DNA of 64,000 nucleotides, from assembly GCF_029277305.1 (NCBI RefSeq), contig NZ_CP119526.1; one strand, 5' to 3'. This document shows, one piece after another, positions 45,329 through 58,720 of the stretch. A program made the position numbers and the translations under genes. The notes below the pieces were generated by a model. The model was not told the origin of the DNA. It saw only the letters and a list, made by a program, of their open reading frames with translations, and made no database searches. The stretch's first letter is position 1. Every line of letters starts with the position of its first letter. The stretch is from Guptibacillus hwajinpoensis (lineage in GTDB: Bacteria; Bacillota; Bacilli; Bacillales; Guptibacillaceae).

Positions 45329-45404
45329 GGGGCCTTAGCTCAGCTGGGAGAGCGCCTGCCTTGCACGCAGGAGGTCAGCGGTTCGATCCCGCTAGGCTCC
45401 ACCA
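45329..45404 (+). tRNA. trnA: tRNA-Ala (TGC), second copy
   Basis: 76 nt, same sequence as the spacer tRNA at 41191. Last gene of the cluster; no terminator lies between it and the promoter of operon 2. Confidence 0.97.
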
Positions 45405-45425
45405 TATTCTTTTTAATAAAAGGTG

Positions 45426-45455
45426 TTGACAAGCACAAACCACACATGATATGAT
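45426..45455 (+). promoter_or_regulatory. Promoter of the second rRNA operon
   Basis: TTGACA (45426-45431), 18-nt spacer, TATGAT (45450-45455) with TGA extension. From about 45490 the leader is the same as in operon 1. Only one promoter is visible here, against two for operon 1; read-through from operon 1 may add to it. Confidence 0.8.
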
Positions 45456-45574
45456 GGTTTGGTCGCTGAAAACAGCAACGAAAGAAAAATTGATCTTTGA
45501 AAACTGAACGAAACGCCATGTAAGTAGTTGTTTCTACGGAAACAAAACATTGTTTTAAAAGCTAGATTAAGCTT

Positions 45575-50299
<4,725 letters not shown>

Positions 50300-50477
50300 A
50301 AAAGCGAAAAGTAAAGCAGGCTTGGTCACATTCGTAGACCATTGGAGCTCTTGAACGTAAGGCGCTTTTCGCCTGAAGTGAAAGAGTGAAATGGGCAAGA
50401 ATGTAGCCTGCGGAACTAGACATTCTTATTGGAAAACGTTGTGAGTGCTATCTAGTTTTCAGGGAATACCCTGTTAG
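50300..50477 (+). other. 23S-5S spacer of operon 2
   Basis: Contains a long-range helix gcaggct/agcctgc and an inner hairpin around aggcgc/gcgcct (loop of T and C), then the processing strand tgctatctagttttcaggg. The middle has a different sequence from operon 1 but a like architecture. Confidence 0.55.
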
Positions 50478-50594
<117 letters not shown>

Positions 50595-50601
50595 AATGAT
50601 G

Positions 50602-50637
50602 AAAAGTCAGAGATCAAATGATCTTTGGCTTTTTTTT
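50602..50637 (+). terminator. Terminator of rRNA operon 2
   Basis: 13-bp stem aagtcagagatca/tgatctttggctt with several G-U pairs, then eight T. Confidence 0.85.
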
Positions 50638-50659
50638 GTATGATTTTAGCTAATCTTTC

Positions 50660-50677
50660 TTCTTGAATAATCAAGAA
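50660..50677 (+). repeat. Perfect small hairpin
   Basis: ttcttga/tcaagaa around ataa, in the gap behind the rRNA terminator. No T-run follows; function unknown. Confidence 0.5.
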
Positions 50678-50708
50678 AAGCATCTTCGAAAGCTACGTAG
50701 GGGTGGGA

Positions 50709-50827
50709 GAAGCAAGAAATTCGAGGAAGCAAGTGATGTCAGACCGGAGTGGATATTCGGGAGATCCATGAGGATCTGGCATCGCGCAGCTGACGAAGAA
50801 GTTCGCCGCTTATCGCGCCCCGTGTGA
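50709..50827 (+). other. Structured, unexplained sequence joined to a 5S remnant
   Basis: Contains two GAAGCAAG repeats (50709-50716, 50726-50733). Behind them is a 9-bp stem gatgtcaga/tctggcatc (50735-50743 with 50775-50783) enclosing a second stem tggat/atcca (50750-50754 with 50764-50768). A GC-rich part with gcgc repeats follows up to the 5S remnant. It is not part of normal 5S rRNA. It may be a member of a dispersed intergenic repeat family; I cannot test that from one copy. Confidence 0.5.
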
Positions 50828-50901
50828 GAACATGGAAGTTAAGCTCTCGCGCCGATGGTAGTTGGGGGATCTCCCCCTGCAAGAGTAGGACGTCGCTGGG
50901 C
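50828..50901 (+). pseudogene. Truncated 5S rRNA remnant
   Basis: 74 nt equal the last 76 nt of the neighbouring 5S gene except for one substitution and a 2-nt deletion in the region after aagttaagctct. The 5' 41 nt of 5S rRNA are missing and replaced by unrelated sequence, so no mature 5S can form. The downstream flank is also duplicated, including the terminator. Confidence 0.85.
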
Positions 50902-50910
50902 AACGATGAG

Positions 50911-50943
50911 AAGTCAGAGATCATTTGATCTCTGACTTTTTTT
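50911..50943 (+). terminator. Second copy of the rRNA terminator
   Basis: Perfect stem aagtcagagatca/tgatctctgactt with seven T. Paralogous to the terminator at 50602 but fully Watson-Crick paired. Confidence 0.88.
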
Positions 50944-51223
50944 ATGTTTAATAATCTTTAGAATATATGTCATTCCTATTAGCTCTCTATACCCCTCTAT
51001 CATTCCTATTAATTGGACAGTACTTAAGTGGTTCATGCAGAGTCAAGAATAAAATAGAAGTTAGTCAACTATATCAAAAGGGTATTGTTAAAAGATAGAG
51101 TGGTAATAGACTAGGTTAGATCACTAAGAAAAAACAACAATATATATATTATCTTCTCCTCTGATTAATTGAGACGTATAAAACACCTCTTGAAAAACCA
51201 AGAAAAAAAGAGACGGTTTAAGT
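50944..51223 (+). other. AT-rich interval without gene
   Basis: No convincing open frame. It contains a perfect 12-nt direct repeat TCATTCCTATTA at 50970-50981 and 51000-51011, and a run of alternating AT near 51140. Nothing else is recognisable. Confidence 0.45.
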
Positions 51224-51248
51224 GTTTTTATTCTATCTAAAATGGTAA
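51224..51248 (+). promoter_or_regulatory. Possible sigma-B promoter of the ctsR operon
   Basis: GTTTTT (51224-51229), 13-nt spacer, TGGTAA (51243-51248), a weak match to the sigma-B consensus. In B. subtilis the clpC operon has both a sigma-A and a sigma-B promoter. Confidence 0.35.
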
Positions 51249-51282
51249 TGCTTGAATAGGACAGACGCAGAAGCCTGTCTCT

Positions 51283-51336
51283 TTGCAATCCTACATAAAC
51301 GCGTTATAATATACTCAACGTCAAATATAGTCAAAG
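51283..51336 (+). promoter_or_regulatory. Sigma-A promoter and CtsR operator
   Basis: TTGCAA (51283-51288), 16-nt spacer, TATAAT (51305-51310). Just behind it, GTCAAATATAGTCAAA (51320-51335) carries the two GTCAAA heptad cores of the CtsR box in direct repeat at the required spacing. It covers the transcription start, so CtsR should block initiation. Confidence 0.88.
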
Positions 51337-51366
51337 TCAGTATGGAGACGGAGAGGAGGGAAATAA

Positions 51367-51828
51367 GTGAGGAATGTTTCCGATATTATCGAAGCTTACT
51401 TAAAGAAAATACTAATGGTGGATGGCAAGGATGCCGTTGAAATTAAGCGAAGTGAAATTGCGGATAAATTTCAATGTGTTCCCTCTCAAATTAATTATGT
51501 TATTAATACTCGCTTTACGATTGAAAAAGGGTACATTGTGGAAAGTAAGAGAGGTGGAGGGGGCTATATAAGAATTGTTAAGGTCAAACCCGAAACCCAC
51601 GCTGATTTAATTGATGAGATGTTACACCTTGTTAAAAATCAAGTTCCACAGGTAGTTTCTGAAAATATTATCCTTCGTTTGCTAGAAGAAGAGGTAATTT
51701 CGGAACGAGAAGCGAAGTTAATGTTAAGCGTACTTGATCGTACTGTGATTACAATAGAACTACCGTTACGAGATCATTTGCGAGCAAATATGTTGCGTGC
51801 AATGCTTATAGCATTAAAATATAAATAA
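51367..51828 (+). CDS. ctsR: Class III stress gene repressor CtsR
   Basis: A 153-residue repressor with an N-terminal winged helix-turn-helix (AEIADKFQCVPSQINYVINTRFT-like segment, about 28-53) and the glycine-rich wing SKRGGGGYIRI (about 60-70) that reads the heptad operator and acts as heat sensor. The C-terminal dimer and McsB-contact domain has LLEEEVISEREAKLML. Translation starts at GTG behind agaggaggg. Operator, repressor and its inactivating partners (McsA, McsB, ClpC) are all in this operon. Confidence 0.96.
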   Translation: MRNVSDIIEAYLKKILMVDGKDAVEIKRSEIADKFQCVPSQINYVINTRFTIEKGYIVESKRGGGGYIRIVKVKPETHADLIDEMLHLVKNQVPQVVSENIILRLLEEEVISEREAKLMLSVLDRTVITIELPLRDHLRANMLRAMLIALKYK

Positions 51829-51864
51829 TAACTACCTTTAAGGATAAAAGGGGAGGGTTGCCGG

Positions 51865-52401
51865 ATGACATGCCAAGAATGTGGTGAGCGCCCAGCTACG
51901 CTTCATTTCACCAAAATAATAAACGGTGAAAAAACAGAAATTCATATTTGTGAAAAATGCGCTAAAGAAAAAGGTGAGGCTGAGCCAGGCACTAACCATT
52001 TTTCTATCCATAACTTATTATCGGGATTACTTAATTTCGAAACACCTATTGGGGATAGTCCCGCACAATCTTTTTACAAACAGCAGCAGACTAATTGCCC
52101 GAAATGCGGTATATCTTATCAGCAATTCACGAAAATTGGTCGTTTTGGTTGCTCAGTGTGTTACAAAACGTTCGCAGACAAACTTGATCCGATACTTAAG
52201 AAAGTACATGGTGGCAATACTGCTCATACTGGTAAAGTGCCTACACGAGCAGGTGCTGCCATACAAATTGAGCGTAAAGTACAGAACCTTCGAAGTAAGA
52301 TGAAAGAATACATCGAACTTGAAGAATTCGAAAAAGCTGCTGAAACAAGAGATATCATTCGTTCCCTAGAACAACGAACTTCTTGGGAAGGAGGAGAATA
52401 A
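51865..52401 (+). CDS. mcsA: McsA, activator of the McsB arginine kinase
   Basis: A 178-residue zinc protein with four CxxC pairs (CQECG near residue 3, CEKC near 29, CPKC near 77, CSVC near 94) and a C-terminal UVR-type coiled-coil motif (LRSKMKEYIELEEFEKAAETRDIIRSLE). McsA binds and stimulates McsB and helps its adaptor role towards ClpC. ATG follows aggggaggg. Its TAA stop shares one base with the mcsB start. Confidence 0.95.
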   Translation: MTCQECGERPATLHFTKIINGEKTEIHICEKCAKEKGEAEPGTNHFSIHNLLSGLLNFETPIGDSPAQSFYKQQQTNCPKCGISYQQFTKIGRFGCSVCYKTFADKLDPILKKVHGGNTAHTGKVPTRAGAAIQIERKVQNLRSKMKEYIELEEFEKAAETRDIIRSLEQRTSWEGGE

Positions 52402-53498
52402 TGTCACTTCAGCGATTTATCAGTGAAGCTGTAAGCCCTTGGATGAAAGATGAAGGTCCGGATTCAGACATTGTCATGAGTAGTAGAGTTAGATTCGCTC
52501 GAAACTTAAAAAATTATGTCTTCCCGATTCTTTCCGATCGTGAACAGAATTTAGAGGTTATCAAAGAGGTCCGAAGTGAATTTAATGATGTGCCTGATGA
52601 CCATATTGGGGAACTTGAACTACTTGAGATGGAAGATCTCAAACCCATTGAAAAAAGAGTACTTGTTGAGAAGCACCTTATTAGTCGTAATCTAATAGAG
52701 CAATCCAAAAATGGTGCTGTTCTTCTCAGTGAAAATGAAACAGTTAGCATTATGGTCAATGAGGAAGACCATTTTCGTATTCAATGTCTAGTAGCTGGTT
52801 TTGAACTTAAAAAGGCATTTAATTTAGCTAATTCTCTTGATGACTGGATAGAGAGTAAGGTTGATTACGCTTTTGATGAAAGAAGAGGATACTTAACAAG
52901 TTGCCCTACTAATGTTGGAACTGGTATGAGGGCTTCAGTAATGTTGCACCTTCCTGCATTAGTTCTAACGCAACAGTTAAATCACATTATTCCTGCTATA
53001 AACCAACTTGGCCTCGTTGTAAGAGGAAGCTATGGAGAAGGAAGTGAAGCGCTGGGTAATATCTTTCAAATCTCAAATCAAATTACACTTGGTAAAACAG
53101 AGACTGATATTATCGAAGATCTCCAGGGTGTTGTTATGCAGGTCATTGAGAAGGAAAGAGCTGCGAGACGCGCGTTACTTGATAATTCTAGAATTGAGCT
53201 TGAGGATCGTGTTTATCGATCACTTGGTATCCTTGAGAATAGCAGAATTATTCAATCAAAAGAAGCAGCTAAATGTCTTTCAGACGTTCGATTAGGAATT
53301 GATTTAGGACTTGTAAAAGGCCTATCCAAATCGATTCTGACTGAGTTGCTCATCTTAACTCAGCCAGGCTTTCTACAGCAATTTGCTGGCGCAAGCTTAA
53401 CCCCGACAGAACGGGATATCAAACGAGCTACTTTAATAAGAGAACGACTTGAACTAGAATATCAACTATCGAAGAAATCGGAGGGTGATGAACAATGA
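52401..53498 (+). CDS. mcsB: Protein-arginine kinase McsB
   Basis: A 365-residue enzyme with a guanidino kinase fold that phosphorylates Arg on damaged proteins and on CtsR, marking them for ClpCP. Visible are the nucleotide-contact SSRVRFARNL near the N-terminus, the TSCPTNVGTGMRASVMLHLPAL loop with the active-site Cys (about 167), and RGSYGEGSEALGNIFQISNQ. The ATG at 52401 follows aaggaggag. It overlaps clpC by 4 nt. Confidence 0.96.
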   Translation: MSLQRFISEAVSPWMKDEGPDSDIVMSSRVRFARNLKNYVFPILSDREQNLEVIKEVRSEFNDVPDDHIGELELLEMEDLKPIEKRVLVEKHLISRNLIEQSKNGAVLLSENETVSIMVNEEDHFRIQCLVAGFELKKAFNLANSLDDWIESKVDYAFDERRGYLTSCPTNVGTGMRASVMLHLPALVLTQQLNHIIPAINQLGLVVRGSYGEGSEALGNIFQISNQITLGKTETDIIEDLQGVVMQVIEKERAARRALLDNSRIELEDRVYRSLGILENSRIIQSKEAAKCLSDVRLGIDLGLVKGLSKSILTELLILTQPGFLQQFAGASLTPTERDIKRATLIRERLELEYQLSKKSEGDEQ

Positions 53499-55936
53499 TG
53501 TTTGGACGATTTACAGAACGTGCCCAGAAAGTACTTGCTTTAGCACAGGAAGAAGCGATTCGACTTGGTCATAACAATGTAGGAACAGAACATATTCTTC
53601 TAGGCTTAATTCGCGAAGGTGAAGGAATTGCTGCAAAAGCGCTGACGGCGCTAGGACTTGGTTCAGAAAAGATTCAAAAAGAAGTTGAGAAGTTAATTGG
53701 CCGTGGACAGGATTCTGTCCAGTCAATCCACTATACTCCAAGGGCTAAGAAGGTAATTGAATTATCAATGGATGAAGCTCGTAAATTAAGTCATTCATAC
53801 GTTGGTACTGAGCATATCCTACTAGGGCTTATCCGTGAAGGTGAAGGCGTAGCTGCAAGAGTGCTTAACAATCTTGGAGTAAGCTTAAACAAAGCGCGTC
53901 AACAAGTATTGCAACTGTTAGGAAGCAATGAAAGTTCTTCATCTAGCCATCAAGCTGGAGGTGCCAGTGCAAATACACCAACACTAGATAGTTTAGCTAG
54001 AGATCTAACAGTTATTGCACGTGACAATGGCCTTGATCCTGTAATTGGCCGAAGCAAAGAGATTGAACGTGTTATCGAGGTGCTTAGTCGCCGTACCAAA
54101 AACAACCCAGTTCTAATTGGTGAACCAGGTGTCGGTAAGACAGCCATTGCTGAAGGTTTAGCTCAGCAAATTATTAATAACGAAGTACCAGAAACGCTTC
54201 GTGATAAGCGCGTTATGACTCTGGATATGGGAACCGTTGTAGCAGGAACGAAATATCGCGGGGAATTCGAAGATCGCTTGAAGAAAGTGATGGACGAAAT
54301 TCGTCAAGCAGGTAACATCATTCTATTCATTGATGAACTTCACACGCTAATTGGTGCTGGTGGCGCGGAAGGTGCGATTGATGCATCGAATATTCTTAAA
54401 CCTGCTCTAGCACGTGGTGAGCTACAATGTATCGGAGCAACTACCCTTGATGAGTACCGTAAGTATATTGAGAAAGACGCCGCTCTTGAGCGTCGTTTCC
54501 AGCCGATTCAGGTTAATGAACCTACAAGTGATGAATCAGCATTAATTCTAAAAGGTCTTCGCGATCGTTATGAAGCCCATCACCGTGTAACTATTACTGA
54601 TGAGGCAATTGAAGCAGCAGTTAAGCTGTCAGACCGATATATTTCAGATCGCTTCTTGCCAGATAAAGCTATTGATTTAATAGACGAAGCAGCTTCGAAA
54701 GTTCGTCTACGTTCATATACAGCACCACCAAATTTGAAAGAGCTTGATAAAAAGTTAGAAGAAGTGCGTAAAGAAAAAGATGCTTCTGTTCAAAGTCAGG
54801 AGTTTGAGAAAGCAGCTTCCCTACGTGATTCAGAGCAACGTTTACGCGAACAGCTTGAACAAACGAAGAAGGAATGGAAAGAAAAACAAGGGAAAGAGAA
54901 CCAAGAAGTTTCTCCTGAAGATATTGCGATCGTCGTTGCAAACTGGACCGGTATCCCGGTTTCTAAATTAGAAGAACAGGAAACAGAGCGTCTTCTAAGA
55001 ATGGAGGAAATCCTTCATAATCGCTTAATTGGTCAGGAAGAAGCAGTTAAGTCGATCTCGAAAGCGGTACGTCGAGCACGTGCTGGACTAAAAGATCCGA
55101 AACGTCCAATTGGCTCGTTTATCTTCTTAGGACCAACTGGTGTTGGTAAAACTGAACTAGCTCGCGCCGTTGCAGAAACGTTATTCGGTGAAGAAGATTC
55201 AGTTATCCGAATTGATATGTCTGAGTATATGGAGAAACACTCAACATCACGACTAGTAGGTTCACCTCCAGGATATGTTGGCTATGAAGAAGGCGGACAA
55301 TTAACTGAAAAAGTACGCCGCAAACCTTATTCAGTTATCCTTCTAGATGAAATTGAAAAAGCACATCCAGATGTGTTTAACATCTTGCTCCAAGTTCTGG
55401 AAGATGGCCGTTTAACAGATTCCAAAGGTCGAGTTGTTGATTTCCGTAACACCGTCGTTATCATGACCTCAAACGTAGGGGCAAGCACGCTGAAGCGCAA
55501 TAAATACGTTGGCTTTACAACGGGCTCTGAAGGTCAGGAATACAGTGATATGAAGGGTAAAGTAATGGACGATTTAAAGAAAACCTTCCGTCCAGAATTC
55601 TTGAACCGTATTGACGAAACCATTGTCTTCCACTCTCTTGAGAAGAAACACCTTAAAGAAATCATTGTCTTAATGGTCAATAGTCTTAAAGCACGTTTAT
55701 CAGACCATGGTATTGATTTTGAACTAACTGACTCTGCTTTAGATAAAATCTCTGAAGAAGGTTACGATCCAGACTACGGAGCTCGACCACTTCGAAGATC
55801 ACTACAGCGTCATATTGAAGATCGTCTTTCTGAAGAGTTATTAAAAGGCAACATTGAAAAAGGTCAAAGAGTAAAAATCGATTATCAAAATGAAAACTTC
55901 TCAGTAGAAACACTTTCTGAAGCTACATCATCCTAG
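53495..55936 (+). CDS. clpC: ATP-dependent Clp protease ATPase subunit ClpC
   Basis: An 813-residue Hsp100 unfoldase. Order of parts: two Clp N repeats (about 1-145, RFTERAQKVLALAQEEA; these bind phosphoarginine), D1 AAA domain with GEPGVGKTAIAEG (about 208-220), the middle coiled-coil domain (about 410-465), and D2 AAA domain with GPTGVGKTELARA (about 547-559). It works with ClpP and the adaptors McsB and MecA. Start ATG at 53495 overlaps the mcsB stop (ATGATG), with ggaggg 9-10 nt upstream. Confidence 0.97.
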   Translation: MMFGRFTERAQKVLALAQEEAIRLGHNNVGTEHILLGLIREGEGIAAKALTALGLGSEKIQKEVEKLIGRGQDSVQSIHYTPRAKKVIELSMDEARKLSHSYVGTEHILLGLIREGEGVAARVLNNLGVSLNKARQQVLQLLGSNESSSSSHQAGGASANTPTLDSLARDLTVIARDNGLDPVIGRSKEIERVIEVLSRRTKNNPVLIGEPGVGKTAIAEGLAQQIINNEVPETLRDKRVMTLDMGTVVAGTKYRGEFEDRLKKVMDEIRQAGNIILFIDELHTLIGAGGAEGAIDASNILKPALARGELQCIGATTLDEYRKYIEKDAALERRFQPIQVNEPTSDESALILKGLRDRYEAHHRVTITDEAIEAAVKLSDRYISDRFLPDKAIDLIDEAASKVRLRSYTAPPNLKELDKKLEEVRKEKDASVQSQEFEKAASLRDSEQRLREQLEQTKKEWKEKQGKENQEVSPEDIAIVVANWTGIPVSKLEEQETERLLRMEEILHNRLIGQEEAVKSISKAVRRARAGLKDPKRPIGSFIFLGPTGVGKTELARAVAETLFGEEDSVIRIDMSEYMEKHSTSRLVGSPPGYVGYEEGGQLTEKVRRKPYSVILLDEIEKAHPDVFNILLQVLEDGRLTDSKGRVVDFRNTVVIMTSNVGASTLKRNKYVGFTTGSEGQEYSDMKGKVMDDLKKTFRPEFLNRIDETIVFHSLEKKHLKEIIVLMVNSLKARLSDHGIDFELTDSALDKISEEGYDPDYGARPLRRSLQRHIEDRLSEELLKGNIEKGQRVKIDYQNENFSVETLSEATSS

Positions 55937-55943
55937 AAGAACC

Positions 55944-55980
55944 AACCGGAAGGCAATTGTCTTCCGGTTTTCTAATTTTT
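55944..55980 (+). terminator. Intrinsic terminator of the ctsR operon
   Basis: Stem aaccggaag/cttccggtt with an 8-nt loop, followed by T-rich sequence. The following 140 nt before radA have no promoter I would defend. Confidence 0.82.
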
Positions 55981-56121
55981 TTAGAGTGGTTGTCTCTATT
56001 TAAGGGAATGGGTATAAAAGTACTACAATAATGAGAATTGTACAAGGTCATATGAACTTGTAATTTATGATAAGCTTAGTCTAAACAACATGTGCTGTAC
56101 TATCGAAAGTGAGGAAGAAGG

Positions 56122-57498
56122 ATGGCAAAGAAAAAAACGAAATTCATGTGTCAGGATTGTGGGTATGAATCTCCAAAATGGATGGGGAAGTGTCCGGGCT
56201 GTCACCAGTGGAATACGATGGTTGAAGAATTTCTACCTTCAGATAATGATCGTAGAAGATTTGTAACTTCTGATGAAGGGACGATGAGTAAAGCAACGTC
56301 AATTCGAAGTATACAAAAAGAAATGGAGCCGAGAATTTTTACGCAAATTACGGAGCTTGATCGTGTATTAGGAGGAGGAGTTGTTCCAGGTTCACTCGTA
56401 CTTGTTGGAGGAGACCCGGGTATTGGTAAATCAACGCTTTTACTGCAAACATCATCAAAACTTGCTGATCAAGATCATCCCGTTTTGTATATATCAGGTG
56501 AGGAGTCTGTTAAGCAAACGAAGATACGTGCAGATCGTTTAGGAGTCGATGCAGAAAAATTATTTGTATTAGCGGAGACAGATCTTGAGTATATTAGTAA
56601 AGCGATTGAAGAAATAAACCCCCAACTTGTCATTATTGACTCAATTCAGACGATATTCAGGTCAGAAGTCACTTCAGCTCCGGGGAGCGTTTCACAAGTA
56701 AGAGAGTGTACATCACAGCTTATGAGAATTGCTAAGACAAGAGGCATTGCTATTTTCATTGTTGGTCACGTTACGAAAGAAGGGTCGATAGCAGGACCGC
56801 GACTTCTTGAACATATGGTTGATGCTGTTCTGTATTTTGAAGGTGAACGACATCACACGTTTAGGATTCTCCGTGGGGTTAAGAATCGTTTCGGTTCAAC
56901 AAATGAAATAGGTGTGTTTGAAATGAAAGAAGAGGGACTTGAAGAAGTGCTTAACCCTTCAGAAATCTTTCTAGAAGAACGATCTTCGGGTGCAGCTGGC
57001 TCAACTGTTGTCGCTTCGATGGAAGGAACTCGAACAGTTCTCGTAGAGATTCAGGCACTTATTTCACCGACTAGCTTTGGTAACCCGCGTAGGACCGCTA
57101 CAGGAATAGATCATAATCGTGTATCACTACTAATGGCAGTCCTAGAGAAACGAGTTGGTCTTCTACTTCAGAACCAGGATGCCTATCTAAATGTTGCAGG
57201 TGGCGTCAGGCTTGATGAACCGGCTATCGATCTTGCTATTGCTGTATCAATTGCATCAAGCTTTAGGGATAAGCCAACAAGACCATCAGATATTGTCGTT
57301 GGAGAAATTGGTCTTACTGGTGAGATTAGACGTGTTTCACGTATTGAACAGCGTGTGATTGAAGCAGCTAAGCTTGGATTTGAACGCGCAATCATTCCTA
57401 AGAAAAATATAGGTGGTTGGACTTTCCCAGAAGGGATTCAAGTAATTGGTGTCCAAACTGTAGACGAAGCATTAAATGAGGCGTTAGGAGGGCAGTAA
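56122..57498 (+). CDS. radA: DNA repair protein RadA (Sms)
   Basis: A 458-residue RecA-like DNA branch migration helicase. A C4 zinc finger lies at the N-terminus (C10, C13, C24, C27), then a RecA-type ATPase with Walker A GGDPGIGKSTLL (about 97-108), the RadA-specific KNRFGST motif (about 253-259), and a C-terminal Lon-protease-like domain (about 290-458). It acts in recombination and spore DNA repair. ATG follows gaggaagaagg. disA follows immediately. Confidence 0.97.
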   Translation: MAKKKTKFMCQDCGYESPKWMGKCPGCHQWNTMVEEFLPSDNDRRRFVTSDEGTMSKATSIRSIQKEMEPRIFTQITELDRVLGGGVVPGSLVLVGGDPGIGKSTLLLQTSSKLADQDHPVLYISGEESVKQTKIRADRLGVDAEKLFVLAETDLEYISKAIEEINPQLVIIDSIQTIFRSEVTSAPGSVSQVRECTSQLMRIAKTRGIAIFIVGHVTKEGSIAGPRLLEHMVDAVLYFEGERHHTFRILRGVKNRFGSTNEIGVFEMKEEGLEEVLNPSEIFLEERSSGAAGSTVVASMEGTRTVLVEIQALISPTSFGNPRRTATGIDHNRVSLLMAVLEKRVGLLLQNQDAYLNVAGGVRLDEPAIDLAIAVSIASSFRDKPTRPSDIVVGEIGLTGEIRRVSRIEQRVIEAAKLGFERAIIPKKNIGGWTFPEGIQVIGVQTVDEALNEALGGQ

Positions 57499-58560
57499 AT
57501 GGAGATAGATAAGCAGCAAGAAGTTATAAATGAAATCCTAAAAATAGTAGCGCCAGGAACTCAGTTGAGACACGGCATTGATAATATTCTCCGAGCTAAG
57601 ACTGGAGGATTAATTGTTGTTGGGTATGATGGAAAAGTTCAAGATCTTGTCGACGGTGGTTTTTCAATTGAATGTCGGTTCACACCAGCATACTTATATG
57701 AACTTGCTAAGATGGATGGGGCTATTATCTTAAATAAAGAAGCATCTAGGATTTTATATGCGAATACTCAGCTCATCCCAGAAACCTCAATTTCTTCAAC
57801 GGAAACCGGAATCCGGCATCGAACAGCAGAACGAGTTGCCAAGCAAACAGGTAATCTAGTGATATCTATTTCTCAACGGCGCAACGTTATTACTCTCTAT
57901 CAAGGAAGTATCCGATATTCTCTTAAAGAGATTGGCGTAATTCTTACGAAAGCAAATCAAGCTATGCAGACACTTGAGAAATATAAGTCGGTACTAGATC
58001 AGGGAATAACAGATCTAGGAGCTCTAGAATTTGAGGAGCTTGTTACTCTCCAAGAGGTAGCTCAAGTGATTCATCGTATTGAGATGGTTCTTCGAATTAA
58101 AAAAGAGATTTTAAATTATATTAACGAACTAGGAACAGAAGGTCGACTTATTAGCATGCAAATGGAGGAACTTGTTTCCAATCTTGAAGATGAAGCCAAG
58201 TGGTTAATTGGCGATTATGTGAAAGAAGTAGACGAGACGCCAGCAGACGTTATGAAGAGACTGAAGAAACTGACCAGCGACGATCTTCTTGAGGAAAATT
58301 CGATTATGCGAATTCTAGGCTATGCTGACCAGAATGTGAATGTAACGCCAAGGGGCTATCGTATTCTACATAAGATTCCGCGCTTGCCTTCAAATATCAT
58401 TGAGAATCTAGTGGAACGTTTCGATACCCTGAATGCAATATCCAAAGCGTCCATAGAGGAACTAGATCAAGTAGATGGAATTGGCGCTATACGCGCAAAG
58501 AAGATTAAAGAGGGTTTAAAGCGAATTCAAGAACAATTGTTTGTAGATCGCCATATCTAG
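57499..58560 (+). CDS. disA: DNA integrity scanning protein DisA, diadenylate cyclase
   Basis: This 353-residue octameric enzyme makes c-di-AMP and scans DNA for recombination intermediates. The N-terminal DAC domain has the catalytic DGA (D73-A75) and RHRT (106-109) motifs. A helical spine follows, and a C-terminal tandem helix-hairpin-helix domain (about 300-353, IEELDQVDGIGAIRAKKIKEGLKR) binds branched DNA. The ATG abuts the radA stop, with ggaggg inside radA. RadA is known to inhibit DisA in B. subtilis, so the pairing is meaningful. Confidence 0.97.
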   Translation: MEIDKQQEVINEILKIVAPGTQLRHGIDNILRAKTGGLIVVGYDGKVQDLVDGGFSIECRFTPAYLYELAKMDGAIILNKEASRILYANTQLIPETSISSTETGIRHRTAERVAKQTGNLVISISQRRNVITLYQGSIRYSLKEIGVILTKANQAMQTLEKYKSVLDQGITDLGALEFEELVTLQEVAQVIHRIEMVLRIKKEILNYINELGTEGRLISMQMEELVSNLEDEAKWLIGDYVKEVDETPADVMKRLKKLTSDDLLEENSIMRILGYADQNVNVTPRGYRILHKIPRLPSNIIENLVERFDTLNAISKASIEELDQVDGIGAIRAKKIKEGLKRIQEQLFVDRHI

Positions 58561-58720
58561 TGCGATCAAATAGACATTCAATTGGGGCTGTGCTAATCTA
58601 TAATTAATTTAGAGTAATGAAAGTTAACATATAATCATACTATAAATTTTGCATAATTCAAGGATATACGTTTCAATTTTGATAATTTGTTTATAATGTT
58701 AAAAGGAGGTGAAAACGTCA

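Noticed and set aside
50739..50924. Reverse-strand open frame over the 5S remnant
   Set aside because: It is a complement of the 5S tail and terminator; the same frame appears opposite the functional 5S at 50474-50683.
51252..51440. Open frame of 62 codons before ctsR
   Set aside because: It covers the promoter and CtsR operator, has no ribosome binding site, and runs into ctsR in another frame.
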